A stretch of DNA of 64,000 nucleotides from contig CAKUXR010000009.1 in NCBI GenBank assembly GCA_934700615.1, positions 1 through 64,000 on the forward strand, read 5' to 3'. This document shows, in pieces, positions 1 through 8,721 of the stretch. The notes under the pieces were generated by a model. It was not told the DNA's origin. It ran no database searches and saw nothing but the letters and a program-made list of their open reading frames with translations. How positions within the stretch are numbered: position 1 is the stretch's first letter; each line of letters begins with the position of its first letter. Origin of the DNA: an uncultured Bacteroidales bacterium (lineage in GTDB: Bacteria; Bacteroidota; Bacteroidia; Bacteroidales; UBA932). The translations under genes and the position numbers were made by a program.

Positions 1-249
1 TTTTTTTCACATTTTCTTAATATCGCACTCCTCCTGCATCATTTTACACCCCTCACTGTCATTGACTTGCGGCATTGGAAATTATTTTTCCGACGGCGGA
101 CTTTATGCGGCCGGAGGACGCAAAGAATTGCGGTAATACGTTTCATAGCATTGATATTCAATAATTTAAGACAAATTAAAAATCCATTCTCCGAAGATGA
201 TGGACATAAAACAACTGATATATATACCTATATTATATAGAGAATCGGC
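1..249. other. no gene recognised at left edge
   Basis: This stretch lies downstream of the minus-strand phosphatase gene. I see no convincing reading frame, tRNA or clear terminator. It is AT-rich with a T-run at the very start, and it contains single-mismatch copies of the dispersed octamer (TCATTGAC near 59, GCATTGAT near 148). It may hold the upstream region of a gene outside the window. Confidence 0.5.
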
Positions 250-984
250 CTAAATTACTTTGACGACAACCAAACTTATATTGTCTCGCCCGCCTGCCGC
301 TTCTGCTGTCTCTGTCAGACGGGCCACGGAAGCCGCGGAATCCAAATTTTCAGAAATTACATTGAAAATGTCCTGTTCAGACAACATTTCATAAAGACCG
401 TCGGTGCAAACCAGAAAGACATCCCCTGACTGGACGTCTCCACTTATATCCCGGATATCCACCTCAGCAGAGGCACCGGCGCCGATACAGTTCACGAGCT
501 TCGACCTGTCAGGCCCGAAATTATAACCAGAGCGACGTCTGAAATTGTGGTCCTCCGTCAGCTGAAGAAGTTCGCCGTTCCGGAATCTGTATGTACGGCT
601 GTCACCTGCATTGACAACCCACACCACGTTTTTCTGCCAAATCAGCCCAGACAAGGTGCAGCCCATATGCCTGGTCATTGCCAATCTGCTCGAGATAGAC
701 TCCATTTCGGCATTGACAGAACGGATCCAGGATTGGAACCCGCCGCCGACATCGGTGGCAGGCAAAATCGACTCGCGAATCCGGCCCAAAAGGAACTCGC
801 TGGCCATCTCCCCATGGTCATGACCGCCTATGCCGTCCGACACAAGCGCAAATAAAAGTTCTGGATTATCTATTGAGAAGTCAATGCTGCCATCCCTTAG
901 GAAGGACTCGCCGACAAGAACCATATCTTCGTTGCTGCGGCGCTTGTTCCCACGAATGCAGTTGGCTGCAATATTCAGTTTCAT
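250..984 (-). CDS. PP2C-family Ser/Thr protein phosphatase
   Basis: A 244-residue cytosolic metal-dependent protein phosphatase. The family's landmarks appear in order: DGIGGHDHGE near residue 50, GCTLSG near 107, NAGDSR near 125, the TEDHN segment, CTDGLYE near 193 and the terminal GRDNIS. All the metal-binding aspartates expected from PP2C enzymes are there, so it should be active on phosphoserine/threonine. There is no signal peptide and no extra domain. In other bacteria such stand-alone enzymes oppose Hanks-type kinases or belong to stress or secretion signalling; no kinase is visible here and the partner may lie outside the window. A perfect Bacteroidota -7 box lies at 1053-1060, with a short inverted repeat between it and the start codon. 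Three copies of the GCATTGAC octamer fall at or within this gene, an unusual density. Confidence 0.9.
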   Translation of the reverse strand: MKLNIAANCIRGNKRRSNEDMVLVGESFLRDGSIDFSIDNPELLFALVSDGIGGHDHGEMASEFLLGRIRESILPATDVGGGFQSWIRSVNAEMESISSRLAMTRHMGCTLSGLIWQKNVVWVVNAGDSRTYRFRNGELLQLTEDHNFRRRSGYNFGPDRSKLVNCIGAGASAEVDIRDISGDVQSGDVFLVCTDGLYEMLSEQDIFNVISENLDSAASVARLTETAEAAGGRDNISLVVVKVI

Positions 985-1018
985 CTATAGAGGTATCGTT
1001 TCAAAATAAACGTACATT

Positions 1019-1040
1019 GACAATGCAAATGCGCATTGTC
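1019..1040. repeat. inverted repeat in phosphatase leader
   Basis: Perfect 8-bp arms (GACAATGC and GCATTGTC) are separated by six bases. The repeat sits between the -7 box of the minus-strand phosphatase promoter and its start codon, where it could act as an operator or a leader hairpin. The arms are one-base relatives of the dispersed octamer, so it may equally be part of that signal. Confidence 0.45.
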
Positions 1041-1052
1041 TGAAGCCATATC

Positions 1053-1060
1053 CAAAGTTA
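1053..1060 (-). promoter_or_regulatory. -7 promoter box for the phosphatase gene
   Basis: Reads TAACTTTG on the minus strand, a full match to the Bacteroidota -7 consensus TAnnTTTG. This places transcription start near 1046, about 60 bases before the start codon at 984. I see no good -33 box at the usual spacing. Confidence 0.45.
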
Positions 1061-1182
1061 ATAAATTTTCGCGGAAACTCATCCAAAAATAATAACAGAT
1101 TTAAAGAAAAACACGTAAAATATATTTCAGTTTTTCACAATAATTACTAAATTAGCGAGGTATAACAACACACATTACATAC

Positions 1183-2850
1183 ATGAAATCAGACATTGAG
1201 ATTGCGAGGAGCATTAAGCTCAAGCCGATATCTGAGATAGCAGAATCAGTCGGCATTCCTCAGGGAGACTTGGAACCTTATGGAAAAAACATGGCAAAAG
1301 TTCCGCTCACATTGATTGACGAAGAGAAAGTCAAGAAGAGCAAACTTGTTCTCGTGACAGCCATCACTCCTACAAAGGCCGGAATCGGAAAGACTACAGT
1401 ATCCGTAGGCCTGGCATTGGGACTGAACAAGATAGGCAGGCGGGCTATTGCTGCTCTGCGCGAACCGTCACTCGGACCTTGCTTCGGAATGAAGGGAGGC
1501 GCTGCCGGCGGAGGATACGCACAGATCCTGCCTATGGAAAAGATCAATCTCCACTTCACCGGAGACTTCCACGCGATCACATCCGCAAACAACATGATTT
1601 CCGCCCTGCTTGACAACTACATTTATCAGCATCAGGCAGAAGGATTCGGTCTCAAACAGATTCTGTGGAGAAGAGTTCTGGATGTCAATGACAGATCGCT
1701 CAGACATATCGTGACCGGACTCGGCCCTCACACCAACGGCCTGGTCCAGGAATCAGGATTCGACATCACCCCTGCTTCAGAAATCATGGCAATCCTCTGT
1801 CTTTCAAAGGATTTGGACGACCTCAGACGCAGGATTGACAATATACTTCTCGGATATACTCTCGAGAACAAGCCGTTCAGAGTCAAGGATATGGGAGTAA
1901 CAGGTTCCATTATGGCTCTCCTCCTGGATGCCATGAATCCGAATCTGGTACAGACTACCGAAAACACGCCGGCATTCATCCACGGAGGTCCTTTCGCCAA
2001 CATTGCACACGGCTGCAACTCCATCATTGCCACCAGAATGGCCATGACTTACGGTGACTATGTGATTACGGAGGCAGGCTTCGGCGCAGATCTCGGTGCA
2101 GAGAAATTCTTCGACATCAAATGCCGAAAGAGCGGCCTCAACCCTGCATTGACAATCCTCGTGGCAACATTGAGAGGACTCAAGATGCACGGCGACGTGC
2201 CTGTGGACAAGATCAGCGAAGCTTCTGAGGAAGGCGTAAGAAAGGGCTTTGCCAATATGGACCGACACATCGAGAACATGCGCAAATTCGGTCAGAGCGT
2301 TCTCGTCTGCTTCAACAAATTCGGGGATGACAGGGACGAGGAAATCCAGATGGTCCGCGAACATTGTGCTGAACTCGGAGTGCCGTTCGCATTGAACGAC
2401 GCCTTCACAAAGGGTGGCGAAGGTGCTGTGGAACTCGCCGAGCTCGTAGTGAAGACAATCGACGAGAAGCCGTCCGAGCCGGTTCATTTCATCTATCAGG
2501 ATAATGACAGTATCGAGAAGAAAATCGAGAAAGTCGCCAAGGAAATCTATCGTGCAGGCCACGTGGAGTTCAGTCCGGAAGCACGCAAGATGATGGGCAA
2601 GATCGAAGGCACAGAATATGCAGCGTTCCCTGTCTGCATCGCCAAGACACAATATTCGTTCTCGCAGGACGCAAAAATGTACGGCGCACCTGAAAACTTC
2701 GAGTTCGACATCAAGGATATTGTTATCAATGCCGGTGCGGAAATGATTGTAGCCATCGCCGGTGACATCATCAGAATGCCGGGACTTCCGAAATCTCCTC
2801 AGGCGCTGAGAATCGATGTTGTCGATGGCCACATTGACGGACTCAGCTAA
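1183..2850 (+). CDS. fhs: formate--tetrahydrofolate ligase
   Basis: A 555-residue enzyme that joins formate to tetrahydrofolate with ATP to give 10-formyl-THF for purines and initiator tRNA, and links formate to one-carbon metabolism. The P-loop-like segment TPTKAGIGKTT lies near residue 62, followed by the EPSLGPCFGMKGGAAGG region and the NMISALLDN and GFGADLGAEKF motifs typical of the family. The length matches the usual 550-560 residues and the protein is cytosolic. A PHP phosphatase starts 3 bases after its stop, so the two are probably co-transcribed. A purine gene (purA) is elsewhere in the window. I chose the ATG at 1183 because the family begins with this MKSDIEIA-type sequence. I am very sure of the assignment. 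Confidence 0.97.
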   Translation: MKSDIEIARSIKLKPISEIAESVGIPQGDLEPYGKNMAKVPLTLIDEEKVKKSKLVLVTAITPTKAGIGKTTVSVGLALGLNKIGRRAIAALREPSLGPCFGMKGGAAGGGYAQILPMEKINLHFTGDFHAITSANNMISALLDNYIYQHQAEGFGLKQILWRRVLDVNDRSLRHIVTGLGPHTNGLVQESGFDITPASEIMAILCLSKDLDDLRRRIDNILLGYTLENKPFRVKDMGVTGSIMALLLDAMNPNLVQTTENTPAFIHGGPFANIAHGCNSIIATRMAMTYGDYVITEAGFGADLGAEKFFDIKCRKSGLNPALTILVATLRGLKMHGDVPVDKISEASEEGVRKGFANMDRHIENMRKFGQSVLVCFNKFGDDRDEEIQMVREHCAELGVPFALNDAFTKGGEGAVELAELVVKTIDEKPSEPVHFIYQDNDSIEKKIEKVAKEIYRAGHVEFSPEARKMMGKIEGTEYAAFPVCIAKTQYSFSQDAKMYGAPENFEFDIKDIVINAGAEMIVAIAGDIIRMPGLPKSPQALRIDVVDGHIDGLS

Positions 2851-2853
2851 AAA

Positions 2854-3690
2854 ATGACAGGTTTATACGATAATCATAATCATTCACAGTTTTCTTTCGA
2901 TGGAGGTCGGACCTCAGTCGGGAAAACTGTGAATTCTGCTATCGGGAAGGGACTGGCCGGAGTATGTTTCACCGACCATTGCGATTTCTTTGTCCCTCCG
3001 ATGAAGGCCCGGTACGAAGAATACGTTTCTGAAGTGTTCGACGTAGAGGCAAGAAATGCAGAAATTGATAAGGTCAATGCCATATGCCCGCGGGACTTCC
3101 ACGTTTTCAAAGGCATTGAGATTGGCGTACAGAAAAGCGAACGGGACAAGATAGCCGCGCATCTGGCGAAATACTCTTTCGATGAAATCATCGCATCGGT
3201 ACATTATCTGGATGATACGGACCCGTTCTGGGGCGGATACTATGAAGGCAAGACCTGGCGCTACGCCTACGGCCACTATCTGGAAACTCTCTATGATGAA
3301 ATGGTGTGGCTTGGAGACAGATTCGACATCATGGGACATTATGACTATGTCACCAGATACGCGCCATACCCGGAATGCAGCATATTGTACAAAGATTTCC
3401 CCGATATCCTGGATTCCATGTTGAGATATCTGGCAGAAAACGGCAAAGCATTGGAAATCAACACGAAAACCTATCAGGATTTCAAGGGCAGGACTCCTGT
3501 TCTGGACAAAAACATCCTGTTGAGATATCGTGAACTTGGAGGTGAGATCATCAGTCTGGGCTCCGACTCACATGATGCAGACAGAGTCGGATTCAACTTT
3601 GAGCGGACAGCAGCATTGGTAAGCAGCTGCGGATTCAGATATCTCGCACATTTCGACAAGAGAAAGCCCGTGATGCTTCCCATAAGGTAA
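2854..3690 (+). CDS. PHP-domain histidinol-phosphatase family protein
   Basis: A 278-residue PHP-fold metallo-phosphoesterase. N-terminal HNHSQFSFDG, then TDHCDF near residue 41, a histidine near 88-117 (ASVHYLD), DIMGHYDY and the C-terminal GSDSHD supply the metal-binding histidines and aspartates of the HisK/HisJ type. The family hydrolyses L-histidinol phosphate in histidine biosynthesis, but related PHP enzymes act on other phosphates, and no other his gene is in the window. So the family is certain and the substrate is inferred. It starts three bases after fhs and is likely in the same transcript. The short gap to the convergent recQ contains no clear terminator. Confidence 0.85.
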   Translation: MTGLYDNHNHSQFSFDGGRTSVGKTVNSAIGKGLAGVCFTDHCDFFVPPMKARYEEYVSEVFDVEARNAEIDKVNAICPRDFHVFKGIEIGVQKSERDKIAAHLAKYSFDEIIASVHYLDDTDPFWGGYYEGKTWRYAYGHYLETLYDEMVWLGDRFDIMGHYDYVTRYAPYPECSILYKDFPDILDSMLRYLAENGKALEINTKTYQDFKGRTPVLDKNILLRYRELGGEIISLGSDSHDADRVGFNFERTAALVSSCGFRYLAHFDKRKPVMLPIR

Positions 3691-3746
3691 CAATCAGGCA
3701 GCAGGCCTGCACGGCTGGCCAAATGCGACGGCGGACCGGGACATGA

Positions 3747-5954
3747 CTAGTTGGCAACCTCTGAAAGGAACTTCATCCTGACCAGACGGATTTCCATCTC
3801 CTCATAATCCCCTCCGAGGGCCGTTATGGCATCCTCCAGAGAATCAGATTCAGCTTCATTCTTGAAATAATCGTAGATTTCGTCGACTACTTCTTTGTCA
3901 ATGTTATTCTCGATGTAATAGTTCAGATTCAGTTTCGTGCCGAATTCCACGATGTTTTCCATAGCCGTAAGGATTTCATTCATATCCTTGTCCCTGGCAG
4001 TCGCGATATCCTCCAAATCCATACGCCTGTCGATGCTCTGAATGATGAAAATCTTGTCTGACGACTTGTTCGGCATTGACCTTACGACGAAATCATCCGG
4101 TCTGAAGATGTCATTTTCCTCAACATATCTGGTTATCAGTTCGAGGAATGGCTTACCATACTTGCGGGCCTTTCCCTCGCCTACGCCCTGGCACTTGATC
4201 AGTTCCTCAAATGTCTCAGGATACATTATCGACATGTCATCCAGAGAGGCATCTGAGAAAATCACCCAAGGCTGAAGGTGAAGTTTCTTGGCCTCCGATT
4301 TGCGCAAGTCTTTCAGCATTGACAAAAGAACCGCATCCGCACCGGAACCGGCTTTTCCGGCAGACGGCGTCAAATCGTCGTCATCGTCATCATCATTATT
4401 GGTCTCGGTAAAATTCCGGTCCTCCGCGAGCATGAGCGGATGGGGATTCTTCAGAAACTCCAAGCCCTCCTCCGTCACGGAAATAAGACCGTAAGAGTCA
4501 ATGTTACGCATGAGGAAATGCTTGATAAGCCCCTGATGCATAACCATTTCCCAAAATGACAATGAATGATTCGAACCGGAGCCGAAAGCCTTCAGCTTGT
4601 CGTGATTATATGACTTGACGATTCCCTTAGCGATACCGGTGAGAATATTCGCAAGATGCTCTATCTTGAAATGCTCCGAAAGAGAATTGACAAGGTCAAT
4701 GACCATGCACATTTCCTTCTGGGCGTCGAAGCGCGGCTTCGGATTCAGGCAGTTGTCACATGCCCCGCAATTGTCCTCCGTATAATCCTCGCCGAAATAA
4801 CTTAGCAGAATCTTCCTGCGGCAGTCCCCCGACTCGGCATATGCCACAGTCTCCATAAGGAGCTGACGGCCGATTTCCTGCTCCGACACAGGCTTGCTCA
4901 TCAGGAACTTGTCCAGTTTGCGTATATCCTTGTAGCTGTAATACGCGATACAGATTCCTTCCTTTCCGTCACGGCCGGCCCTGCCCGTCTCCTGATAATA
5001 TCCTTCCAGACTGCGTGGCACATCATAATGGATGACGAAACGCACATCGGGTTTGTCAATGCCCATGCCGAATGCTATCGTGGCCACTATGACATCTACA
5101 TCCTCCATGAGGAAGCGGTCCTGATTCTCGGCCCTCACCTTGGCGTCAAGCCCGGCATGATACGGAAGCGCCTTGATACCATTGATGACGAGTATCTGCG
5201 CGAGCTCCTCGACCTTCTTGCGGCTCAGACAGTATATGATGCCTGACTTGCCGGGATTCTGCTTGATATACTTGATGATATCCTTGTCCGGGTCCACCTT
5301 GTCTCGCACCTCATAGTAGAGGTTCGGCCTGTTGAACGAAGATTTGAACACGCACGCGTCGGAAATGCCGAGATTCTTCAAAATGTCAGCCTGCACCTTC
5401 GGTGTGGCGGTCGCTGTCAATGCTATTATCGGAGCCCTTCCGATTTCTTCCACGATAGGCCGTATCTTACGATACTCCGGTCTGAAGTCATGTCCCCAAT
5501 CTGAGACGCAATGGGCCTCGTCAATGGCATAGAACGAAATCTTTATCTGCTTGAGAATCGCGATGTTGTCTTCCTTGGTAAGACTTTCCGGAGCCACATA
5601 AAGAAGCTTTGTGACACCTGATTTCAAGTCCTCGGTAACTTCCGCAATCTGTGATTTGTTCAATGAAGAATTAAGGAAATGGGCGATGCCCTCATTTCCG
5701 GAAACAAAGCCCCTGATCGCATCGACCTGATTCTTCATCAATGCTATGAGAGGAGAAACCACTATCGCCGTGCCGGGCAACAAAAGCGCAGGCAACTGAT
5801 AGCAGAGCGACTTTCCTCCACCTGTAGGCATAATGACAAAAGCGTCTTTTCCGTCAAGCAGATGTCGTATAATTTTCTCCTGGTCACCCTTGAAAGTTCC
5901 GTATCCGAAGAATTCTTTCAACTTGGCATGAACCACTGCAGAATCGATGTCCAT
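3747..5954 (-). CDS. recQ: ATP-dependent DNA helicase RecQ
   Basis: A 735-residue 3'-5' superfamily 2 DNA helicase for recombination and repair. Visible parts are the GDQ motif 0 near residue 23, the Walker A MPTGGGKS near 42, DEAHCVSDWGHDFRP (motif II and aromatic loop) near 145, GRAGRDGKEG motif VI near 326, and the RQC zinc cysteines (C-R-R-K, then CGACDNC) near 375-400. A helix-turn-helix region follows, then an acidic D-rich linker near 530 and an HRDC domain. It is longer than E. coli RecQ because of a C-terminal extension also seen in other Bacteroidota. RecQ enzymes bind the acidic tip of SSB; two proteins with that tip are encoded nearby. The gene carries four copies of the GCATTGAC octamer and has a good promoter just upstream. 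Confidence 0.96.
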   Translation of the reverse strand: MDIDSAVVHAKLKEFFGYGTFKGDQEKIIRHLLDGKDAFVIMPTGGGKSLCYQLPALLLPGTAIVVSPLIALMKNQVDAIRGFVSGNEGIAHFLNSSLNKSQIAEVTEDLKSGVTKLLYVAPESLTKEDNIAILKQIKISFYAIDEAHCVSDWGHDFRPEYRKIRPIVEEIGRAPIIALTATATPKVQADILKNLGISDACVFKSSFNRPNLYYEVRDKVDPDKDIIKYIKQNPGKSGIIYCLSRKKVEELAQILVINGIKALPYHAGLDAKVRAENQDRFLMEDVDVIVATIAFGMGIDKPDVRFVIHYDVPRSLEGYYQETGRAGRDGKEGICIAYYSYKDIRKLDKFLMSKPVSEQEIGRQLLMETVAYAESGDCRRKILLSYFGEDYTEDNCGACDNCLNPKPRFDAQKEMCMVIDLVNSLSEHFKIEHLANILTGIAKGIVKSYNHDKLKAFGSGSNHSLSFWEMVMHQGLIKHFLMRNIDSYGLISVTEEGLEFLKNPHPLMLAEDRNFTETNNDDDDDDDLTPSAGKAGSGADAVLLSMLKDLRKSEAKKLHLQPWVIFSDASLDDMSIMYPETFEELIKCQGVGEGKARKYGKPFLELITRYVEENDIFRPDDFVVRSMPNKSSDKIFIIQSIDRRMDLEDIATARDKDMNEILTAMENIVEFGTKLNLNYYIENNIDKEVVDEIYDYFKNEAESDSLEDAITALGGDYEEMEIRLVRMKFLSEVAN

Positions 5955-5974
5955 AGGCTTGAAATCATTTTAAT

Positions 5975-6006
5975 CAAATTTAGGAATTATGTTTCAGACT
6001 TTCAAA
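5975..6006 (-). promoter_or_regulatory. promoter for recQ
   Basis: The minus strand carries TAAATTTG (5975-5982), a full -7 match, and TTTG (6003-6006) with a 20-bp spacer. This is the standard two-box Bacteroidota promoter. It predicts a very short leader of about 14 bases before the start at 5954. Confidence 0.6.
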
Positions 6007-6060
6007 TAAAATTGCGATATTTGCGGCTGCTTTAGGAAATGTTAAATTATTACATAAATA

Positions 6061-6852
6061 ATGAGAACTTTTAAATTTGCAGCTGCAGCGCTCGTTATTG
6101 CGCTTTCAGCATCTTGCACCTCCAATGGTACAAAGGGAACAACAGCAGGAACAGACTCTACCGCTGTAAGCATGGTAAATCCTGACAACTTCAAGCCAAG
6201 AAGAACAGAGATCGACTCAGTAAGCTACCTCCTCGGTGTCAACTTCGGTGCTTTCGTAAAGGGTTATGATTTCGGCGAAGACCTGAACTACAAGCTGATC
6301 GAAAAAGGTCTTAGGGACTTCATCAAGGCTAAAGGCGACTATACTGATTCTACATATGCACAGCAGTTCAAGATCAATCCTGAGGAGCTGAACAACGTAT
6401 TCAACTCATACCTCTCAAAGAGACGTGAGTATGTAAGCGCTGTCGCAAAGAACGAAGAAGTCAAATTCCTCGCTGAGAACAAGAAGAAGGAAGGCGTTCA
6501 GGTAACTGAAAGCGGTCTCCAGTACATTATCCGCGAGGCTGGTAACGATGTTAAGCCAGGTCCTGCTGACACAGTATATGTTCACTACAAGGGAACTCTC
6601 ACCGACGGCACTGTATTCGATGAGTCACCTAAGAACGATGAAGGCATCAAAATGAATCTGAACCGCGTCATCAAAGGTTGGACAGAAGGCCTGCAGCTCA
6701 TCGGCGAAGGCGGAAAGATGACTCTCTACGTTCCTTCAGAGCTCGGTTACGGCCAGAACGGCACCCGTGGAATCAAACCTAACAGCACACTTATCTTCGA
6801 CATCGAGCTCGTAAAGGTAGGCAAAGTCGCTGAGAACGAAGAGGCAAAATAA
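6061..6852 (+). CDS. FKBP-type peptidyl-prolyl isomerase lipoprotein
   Basis: A 263-residue lipoprotein with an N-terminal FKBP dimerisation-like region and a C-terminal FKBP domain. The signal peptide ends at a lipobox SASC with Cys19. Residues about 45-140 are helical, resembling the N-terminal domain of FkpA/Mip proteins. The catalytic domain spans about 155-255, with YVHYKGTLTDGTVFDES, VIKGWTEGL and the final LIFDIELVKV. Such proteins assist prolyl isomerisation and folding of envelope proteins, probably in the periplasm or at the inner face of the outer membrane. DUF3127 follows 9 bases downstream and is probably co-transcribed. A weak -7-like box GATATTTG lies at 6016. Confidence 0.93.
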   Translation: MRTFKFAAAALVIALSASCTSNGTKGTTAGTDSTAVSMVNPDNFKPRRTEIDSVSYLLGVNFGAFVKGYDFGEDLNYKLIEKGLRDFIKAKGDYTDSTYAQQFKINPEELNNVFNSYLSKRREYVSAVAKNEEVKFLAENKKKEGVQVTESGLQYIIREAGNDVKPGPADTVYVHYKGTLTDGTVFDESPKNDEGIKMNLNRVIKGWTEGLQLIGEGGKMTLYVPSELGYGQNGTRGIKPNSTLIFDIELVKVGKVAENEEAK

Positions 6853-6861
6853 TCAAGGTTC

Positions 6862-7281
6862 ATGGAACTGACAGGAAGACTTCTTCAGAAACTCGCAGTT
6901 CAGTCCGGCACCTCTGCAAGAGGCCAGTGGGCTAAACAGGAGTTCGTCATCGAGTATCAGGACGGCAATTTCCCTACCAAGGCATGCTTCAGCGTGTGGG
7001 GTCAGGACAAAGTCCAGGATCTCGAGAGATTCCAGATCAATGACGAAATCAAGGTCGAGTTCAATGTTTCAAGCAGGGAGTACAACGGAAAGTGGTACAC
7101 TGACTTGAGGGCATGGAGGATTTCTCCGGCACAGCAGAGCACTCCTGCATACCAGCAGCCATATCAGGCTCCTGCACAGGCTGCCGCTCCTGTTCAGCCG
7201 GCATACACTCCAGATGTACCGGCAGGATTCGCCCCAAGCGCTCCAGCAGCGGACGATCCTTCAGACGACCTTCCGTTCTAA
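6862..7281 (+). CDS. DUF3127 protein, SSB-like architecture
   Basis: A 139-residue cytosolic protein of the DUF3127 family, whose function I do not know as established. Residues 1-92 form a compact beta-rich domain with alternating hydrophobics and a GKWYTDLRAWRI strand that looks like an OB fold. Residues about 93-130 are a flexible Q/A/P-rich linker. The last residues are DDPSDDLPF. This OB domain, disordered linker and acidic tip order is that of single-stranded DNA-binding protein, and the true SSB in this window ends with the same five residues. I infer it binds single-stranded nucleic acid or docks SSB partners such as RecQ, but this is not shown by sequence alone. It sits in an operon with the FKBP lipoprotein and is followed by a strong terminator. 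Confidence 0.8.
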   Translation: MELTGRLLQKLAVQSGTSARGQWAKQEFVIEYQDGNFPTKACFSVWGQDKVQDLERFQINDEIKVEFNVSSREYNGKWYTDLRAWRISPAQQSTPAYQQPYQAPAQAAAPVQPAYTPDVPAGFAPSAPAADDPSDDLPF

Positions 7282-7300
7282 GGAACAATCAACGCATATG

Positions 7301-7332
7301 AACGCTGTCTCAGATATGAGGCAGCGTTTTTT
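7301..7332 (+). terminator. Rho-independent terminator after DUF3127
   Basis: An 11-bp stem (AACGCTGTCTC with GAGGCAGCGTT, one G-T pair) and a six-base loop run into TTTTTTG. It ends the FKBP-DUF3127 transcript. Confidence 0.9.
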
Positions 7333-7360
7333 GTGTACCGGCCTGCAATGACCAAGTTGT

Positions 7361-7397
7361 AAAAAAAGCAGCCTGACGGCAAATCGTCAGGCTGCTT
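7361..7397 (-). terminator. Rho-independent terminator after serine operon
   Basis: A perfect 11-bp stem (GCAGCCTGACG and its complement, 7368-7378 with 7385-7395) has a six-base loop. On the minus strand it is followed by a run of seven T. It terminates the convergent serC-serA-DUF1015 transcript. Confidence 0.9.
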
Positions 7398-7448
7398 CGA
7401 CAAGTCGTTTTGAATCAATATCTTTCAAAACGTGATTCACACTAATAC

Positions 7449-8693
7449 TTAACTCAGTTTATGTATTGCGAGGCCGGACCTCAGTTTAGGCTCAAACCAT
7501 GTAGTCTTAGGAGGCATGATGTTTCCGCTGTCAGCGATGTCGGTAAGCTGTTTCATGGAAACAGGATACAGAGCGAAAGCAACCTTCATTTCACCATTGT
7601 CAACACGACGGGAGAGTTCACCGAGACCTCTGATACCTCCGACGAAGTCAATGCGCTTGTCAGTACGGAGATCCTTGATTCCCAATATCTTGTCAAGAAC
7701 AAGATTAGAGAGGATAGTAACGTCAAGAACACCGATAGGGTCTTTGTCATCATATCTTCCCGGCTTAGCCTCAAGTGAATACCACTTTCCGTCAAGATAC
7801 ATGGAGAAGTTATGGAGATGTGAAGGATGATACTCGCCTTCCCCGTCGAACGGAACAACATCGAAATCCGCCTCGAGAGCCTTCAGGAACTGCTCCTTGT
7901 CGAGACCGTTCAAATCCTTGACAACACGGTTGTAGTCAATGATCTTCAACTGGCTCTCAGGGAAGCATACCGCCATGAAGTAATTGTACTCTTCCTGTCC
8001 AGTATGATTAGGATTCCCGGCACGTTTCTCAGCTCCGACGCGGGCTGCTGCTGCGGTACGATGGTGACCGTCAGCAACATAGAATGCGTCAATGTTATTG
8101 GTGAAGATAGCTGTGATTCTGGAAATGACAGCGTCATCATCGATAACCCAGAAAGCATGTCCGAAACCGTTCTCGTCAGTGAATTCATACTCAGGTGCAC
8201 CCTTTGCAGAAGCTGCAACGATATCATTCAGCTCAGCATTGTCCTTATAAGCAAAGAACACAGGCTCGATATTGGCATTCTGAATCTTCACATGGACCAT
8301 ACGGTCATCTTCCTTATCCTTGCGGGTAAGCTCGTGCTTCTTGATCTTGCCCTCTGAATAGTCGTCGGTATGAGCGCAGAGGACCAGACCATACTGGGTT
8401 CTGCCGTCCATTGTCTGTGCATAGACGTAGTAGCAAGGCTTGCTGTCCTGCACCAGCCATCCCTTCTTCTGCCATTCAGCAAAATTCTTGACAGCCTCAT
8501 CATAAACCTTAGGGTCATGATCCGGAAGTATAGGGTCGAAATCAATCTCAGGCTTCGTGATATGAAGCAGGGATTTTTCACCGGCCATCTTCTGGGCCTC
8601 TTCTGAGTTCAAAACGTCATAAGGAGGTGCAGCTACCTCAGTAACAATATCTTTAGGCGGACGGACAGCCGCAAATGGTTTCACTTTTACCAT
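7449..8693 (-). CDS. DUF1015 (COG4198) protein in serine operon
   Basis: A 414-residue cytosolic protein of the DUF1015 family. It begins VKVKPFAAVRPP, typical of the family, and contains VADGHHRTAAA at residues 206-216, a motif like the signature of the ParB/Srx-like nucleotidyl fold to which free-serine kinases belong. It is the third gene of a serC-serA-DUF1015 operon, 28 bases after serA. No phosphoserine phosphatase is seen here, so the protein could handle phosphoserine or serine, for example as a kinase/phosphatase for the last step. That is my inference from motif and position; it is also possible that serB lies elsewhere and this protein has another role. There is no signal peptide or membrane segment. 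Confidence 0.85.
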   Translation of the reverse strand: MVKVKPFAAVRPPKDIVTEVAAPPYDVLNSEEAQKMAGEKSLLHITKPEIDFDPILPDHDPKVYDEAVKNFAEWQKKGWLVQDSKPCYYVYAQTMDGRTQYGLVLCAHTDDYSEGKIKKHELTRKDKEDDRMVHVKIQNANIEPVFFAYKDNAELNDIVAASAKGAPEYEFTDENGFGHAFWVIDDDAVISRITAIFTNNIDAFYVADGHHRTAAAARVGAEKRAGNPNHTGQEEYNYFMAVCFPESQLKIIDYNRVVKDLNGLDKEQFLKALEADFDVVPFDGEGEYHPSHLHNFSMYLDGKWYSLEAKPGRYDDKDPIGVLDVTILSNLVLDKILGIKDLRTDKRIDFVGGIRGLGELSRRVDNGEMKVAFALYPVSMKQLTDIADSGNIMPPKTTWFEPKLRSGLAIHKLS

Positions 8694-8721
8694 TGGTAAT
8701 ATGAGTTTAAGTGTTGTTCAA

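Noticed and set aside
1804..2832. 342-codon open frame on the minus strand inside fhs
   Set aside because: It is the antisense of a certain, highly conserved gene, lacks a promoter or family motifs and is rich in His, Cys and Leu as shadow frames are.
3691..3746. GCAGGCCTGC palindrome between the PHP gene and recQ as a terminator
   Set aside because: Stem is short without a loop and no T-run follows on either strand.
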